NCBI GenBank assembly: GCA_021789755.1
Contig: JAJYJD010000192.1
Span: 1 to 6,793 of the forward strand
DNA from: Bacteroidota bacterium
GTDB lineage: Bacteria > Bacteroidota > Ignavibacteria > Kryptoniales > JAKASW01
DNA length: 6,793 nt
Reading direction: 5' to 3'
Shown here piece by piece: positions 5,526 to 6,793 of the stretch (its first letter is position 1; every line of letters begins with the position of its first letter). Both the position numbers and the translations under genes were made by a program. The notes beneath the pieces are model-generated. The model was not told the origin of the DNA, made no database searches, and was given only the letters and a program-made list of their open reading frames with translations.

Positions 5526-6258
5526 CTATCAACTCTTGCTCATTCTTTGTTCCAATACTCTCCACAAGTGCGTTCTCAAGATAACCTCTTTTCCCTTCGA
5601 AATCCTCTTTCCTGAATTCCCCGGCGATCTTGCCGCGGTTTATGAAGTATACTTCGCTGCACACGCCCTCGACTATATCGAGAAGGTGAGAACTGTAGAA
5701 CGCCGTTCCGCCGAGATCGGTGAAACGCTTGATGATTTGTTTAAGTGAGACGACTGCCTGAACATCCAATCCGTCGGTGGGCTCGTCGAACACGAGGATC
5801 GACGGGTTGAAGAGCAGTGCCAGACTGATTGCAACTTTCTGCTTCGTTCCTTTCGAAAGAGAACTCACCGGCTTTTTTAGAAATTCCTTATGAAGGAATA
5901 TCTCGGCGAGGATTTCCAGTTTCCTGATCGCCCTGGTCTTATCATATTTCCTCAGCATTGCCGCCACGGCCACTGTTTCGAGCGGTGTCAGCGATTCGTA
6001 AAGTCTCGGGGATTCCGGGATATATCCGACCCGTTTCTGGATTTCTGCCTTCTCTTTCGAAGCATCGAGGCCGCCTACCCTGACTACACCGGAATCGGCT
6101 CTTTCCAGGCCGACGATTATCCGTGCGGTTGTTGTCTTTCCTGCTCCGTTCGGGCCAATGTATCCGCATGCAACACCCTTTTCAACCTTGAACGAAACCC
6201 AGTCGAGGGCGACGGTGTCTCCGAATCTTTTCTGTACATCGATGAATTCTATGGACAT
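5500..6258 (-). CDS. ABC transporter ATP-binding protein (CcmA/ABC-2 type)
   Basis: This is a complete 252-aa nucleotide-binding subunit that powers a membrane permease. Walker A is GPNGAGKTT (35-43). The Q-loop reads YIPESP (79-84), with Glu82 in place of the usual Gln, as is common in ABC-2-type exporters. The signature is LSKGTKQ (134-140), Walker B ILVFDEP (154-160), the D-loop GLD (163-165) and the switch His H191 (SSHLL). After about residue 215 comes a short divergent tail. No permease gene is adjacent within the window, so its membrane partner is unknown. It begins immediately after the TAG of the nucleoside hydrolase (0 bp between) and overlaps the next gene by 26 bp. No Shine-Dalgarno is seen, so translation probably depends on coupling. 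Confidence 0.93.
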   Translation of the reverse strand: MSIEFIDVQKRFGDTVALDWVSFKVEKGVACGYIGPNGAGKTTTARIIVGLERADSGVVRVGGLDASKEKAEIQKRVGYIPESPRLYESLTPLETVAVAAMLRKYDKTRAIRKLEILAEIFLHKEFLKKPVSSLSKGTKQKVAISLALLFNPSILVFDEPTDGLDVQAVVSLKQIIKRFTDLGGTAFYSSHLLDIVEGVCSEVYFINRGKIAGEFRKEDFEGKRGYLENALVESIGTKNEQELIDAFFENAE

Positions 6259-6793
6259 CTATGAACAGGAATAAGGAAGTCTGTTGCTGAATTCCTGAGA
6301 GAAGCGGCTCTTCAGGCATTGCTTTGCGAGGACATTCGAGTCGAGAGGCGCCCCGAACACCTTACGTGTAAAATCGCGGAGGAATTTTCTCGCGTCGAAC
6401 GAAACTGCGACTTCGGAATTGCCCCTTCGGCGAACTTTTCTGAAATCCGCCACTGTCATGCCGGATGTGAGTTCCCCCTTCGTTTCCACTGAAACGGACG
6501 AATCGATGAACCTGAACCACGCCGGATTAACCGCAACCGCCATGGCTACAGGGTCGTGCAGATAACACCCGTCCAGTTTATCATTCTCACGATGGTACCT
6601 GACATAGAAATGCAGCGCCTTCTGAAGCAATCTTGTAAGCTTTTGATTCGTTTTCGCCGAGGATCCGAGCAGGCTGTTCAAGATGCCGCGTGGTATGAAA
6701 AGCCGTTCGGTCAGATCGAGCGGGACGAACTTCACTCTGACGCCATTGTTGAGTATGAAGTCCGCGGCTTCCGGGTCGACAAAAATGTTGAAT
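6259..6793 (-). CDS. Inosine/uridine-type nucleoside hydrolase, C-terminal part (5' end outside window)
   Basis: The C-terminal 177 residues of an IUNH-family enzyme, which hydrolyses ribonucleosides to base and ribose. The visible part begins FNIFVDPEAADFILNNG and continues VKFVPLDLTE, the typical family stretch with the dicarboxylate-presenting LDLT motif. YLHDPVAMAVAVNP follows: His79 of the fragment corresponds to the active-site histidine and Asp80 to the calcium-binding aspartate. The N-terminal DxDxxxDD calcium motif must lie beyond the right edge. A GTG at 6735 is an internal valine, not the start, because homology continues upstream. The gene ends in TAG directly abutting the ABC ATPase start. 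The exact nucleoside preference cannot be read from this part. Confidence 0.88.
   Translation of the reverse strand, partial: FNIFVDPEAADFILNNGVRVKFVPLDLTERLFIPRGILNSLLGSSAKTNQKLTRLLQKALHFYVRYHRENDKLDGCYLHDPVAMAVAVNPAWFRFIDSSVSVETKGELTSGMTVADFRKVRRRGNSEVAVSFDARKFLRDFTRKVFGAPLDSNVLAKQCLKSRFSQEFSNRLPYSCS

Overview
The window looks like a stretch of a Gram-negative chromosome from the Bacteroidota/Chlorobi/Ignavibacteria side of the tree. This is an inference. The malate dehydrogenase is, from memory, very like the short Chlorobi-type enzyme, and the window encodes a signal-peptide-bearing protein with the look of an outer-membrane beta-barrel. A closer placement is not possible from sequence reading alone.

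Layout. (1) 1-326, minus: N-terminal half of a nucleoside phosphorylase that runs off the left edge. (2) 327-592: a non-coding stretch with no gene I can support. (3) 593-1061: the most unusual part. It holds an intact tRNA-Ser(GCU) on the minus strand and, 11 bases after its 3' end, a small GIY-YIG nuclease gene on the same strand. The 3' end of that gene runs into a second, partial copy of the same tRNA (its nt 18-74). This copy is split inside the anticodon by a 65-bp element made of nested inverted repeats. (4) 1062-1341: intergenic DNA with a good sigma-70-like promoter at its right end. (5) 1342-3089, plus: rplU, rpmA and mdh, ending in a rho-independent terminator. (6) 3220-6793, minus: a tightly packed set, in transcription order nucleoside hydrolase (5' end outside the window), ABC-2-type ATPase, large putative outer-membrane beta-barrel, and RsbW/SpoIIAB-like ATPase. 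Its junctions are 0 bp, a 26-bp overlap and a 1-bp overlap, so co-transcription and translational coupling are very likely. It converges on mdh.

How the genes fit together. rplU and rpmA encode 50S ribosomal proteins and mdh a TCA-cycle enzyme, which is ordinary housekeeping. Both window ends carry enzymes that split nucleosides into base and sugar, one by phosphorolysis and one by hydrolysis. The minus-strand operon mixes salvage, transport energy, envelope and regulatory functions, and its joint role is unknown. The tRNA/GIY-YIG/tRNA-fragment region reads as a very small mobile or homing-type cassette attached to a tRNA gene, later hit by a palindromic repeat element. The intact tRNA supplies the matching uninterrupted sequence in the same window.
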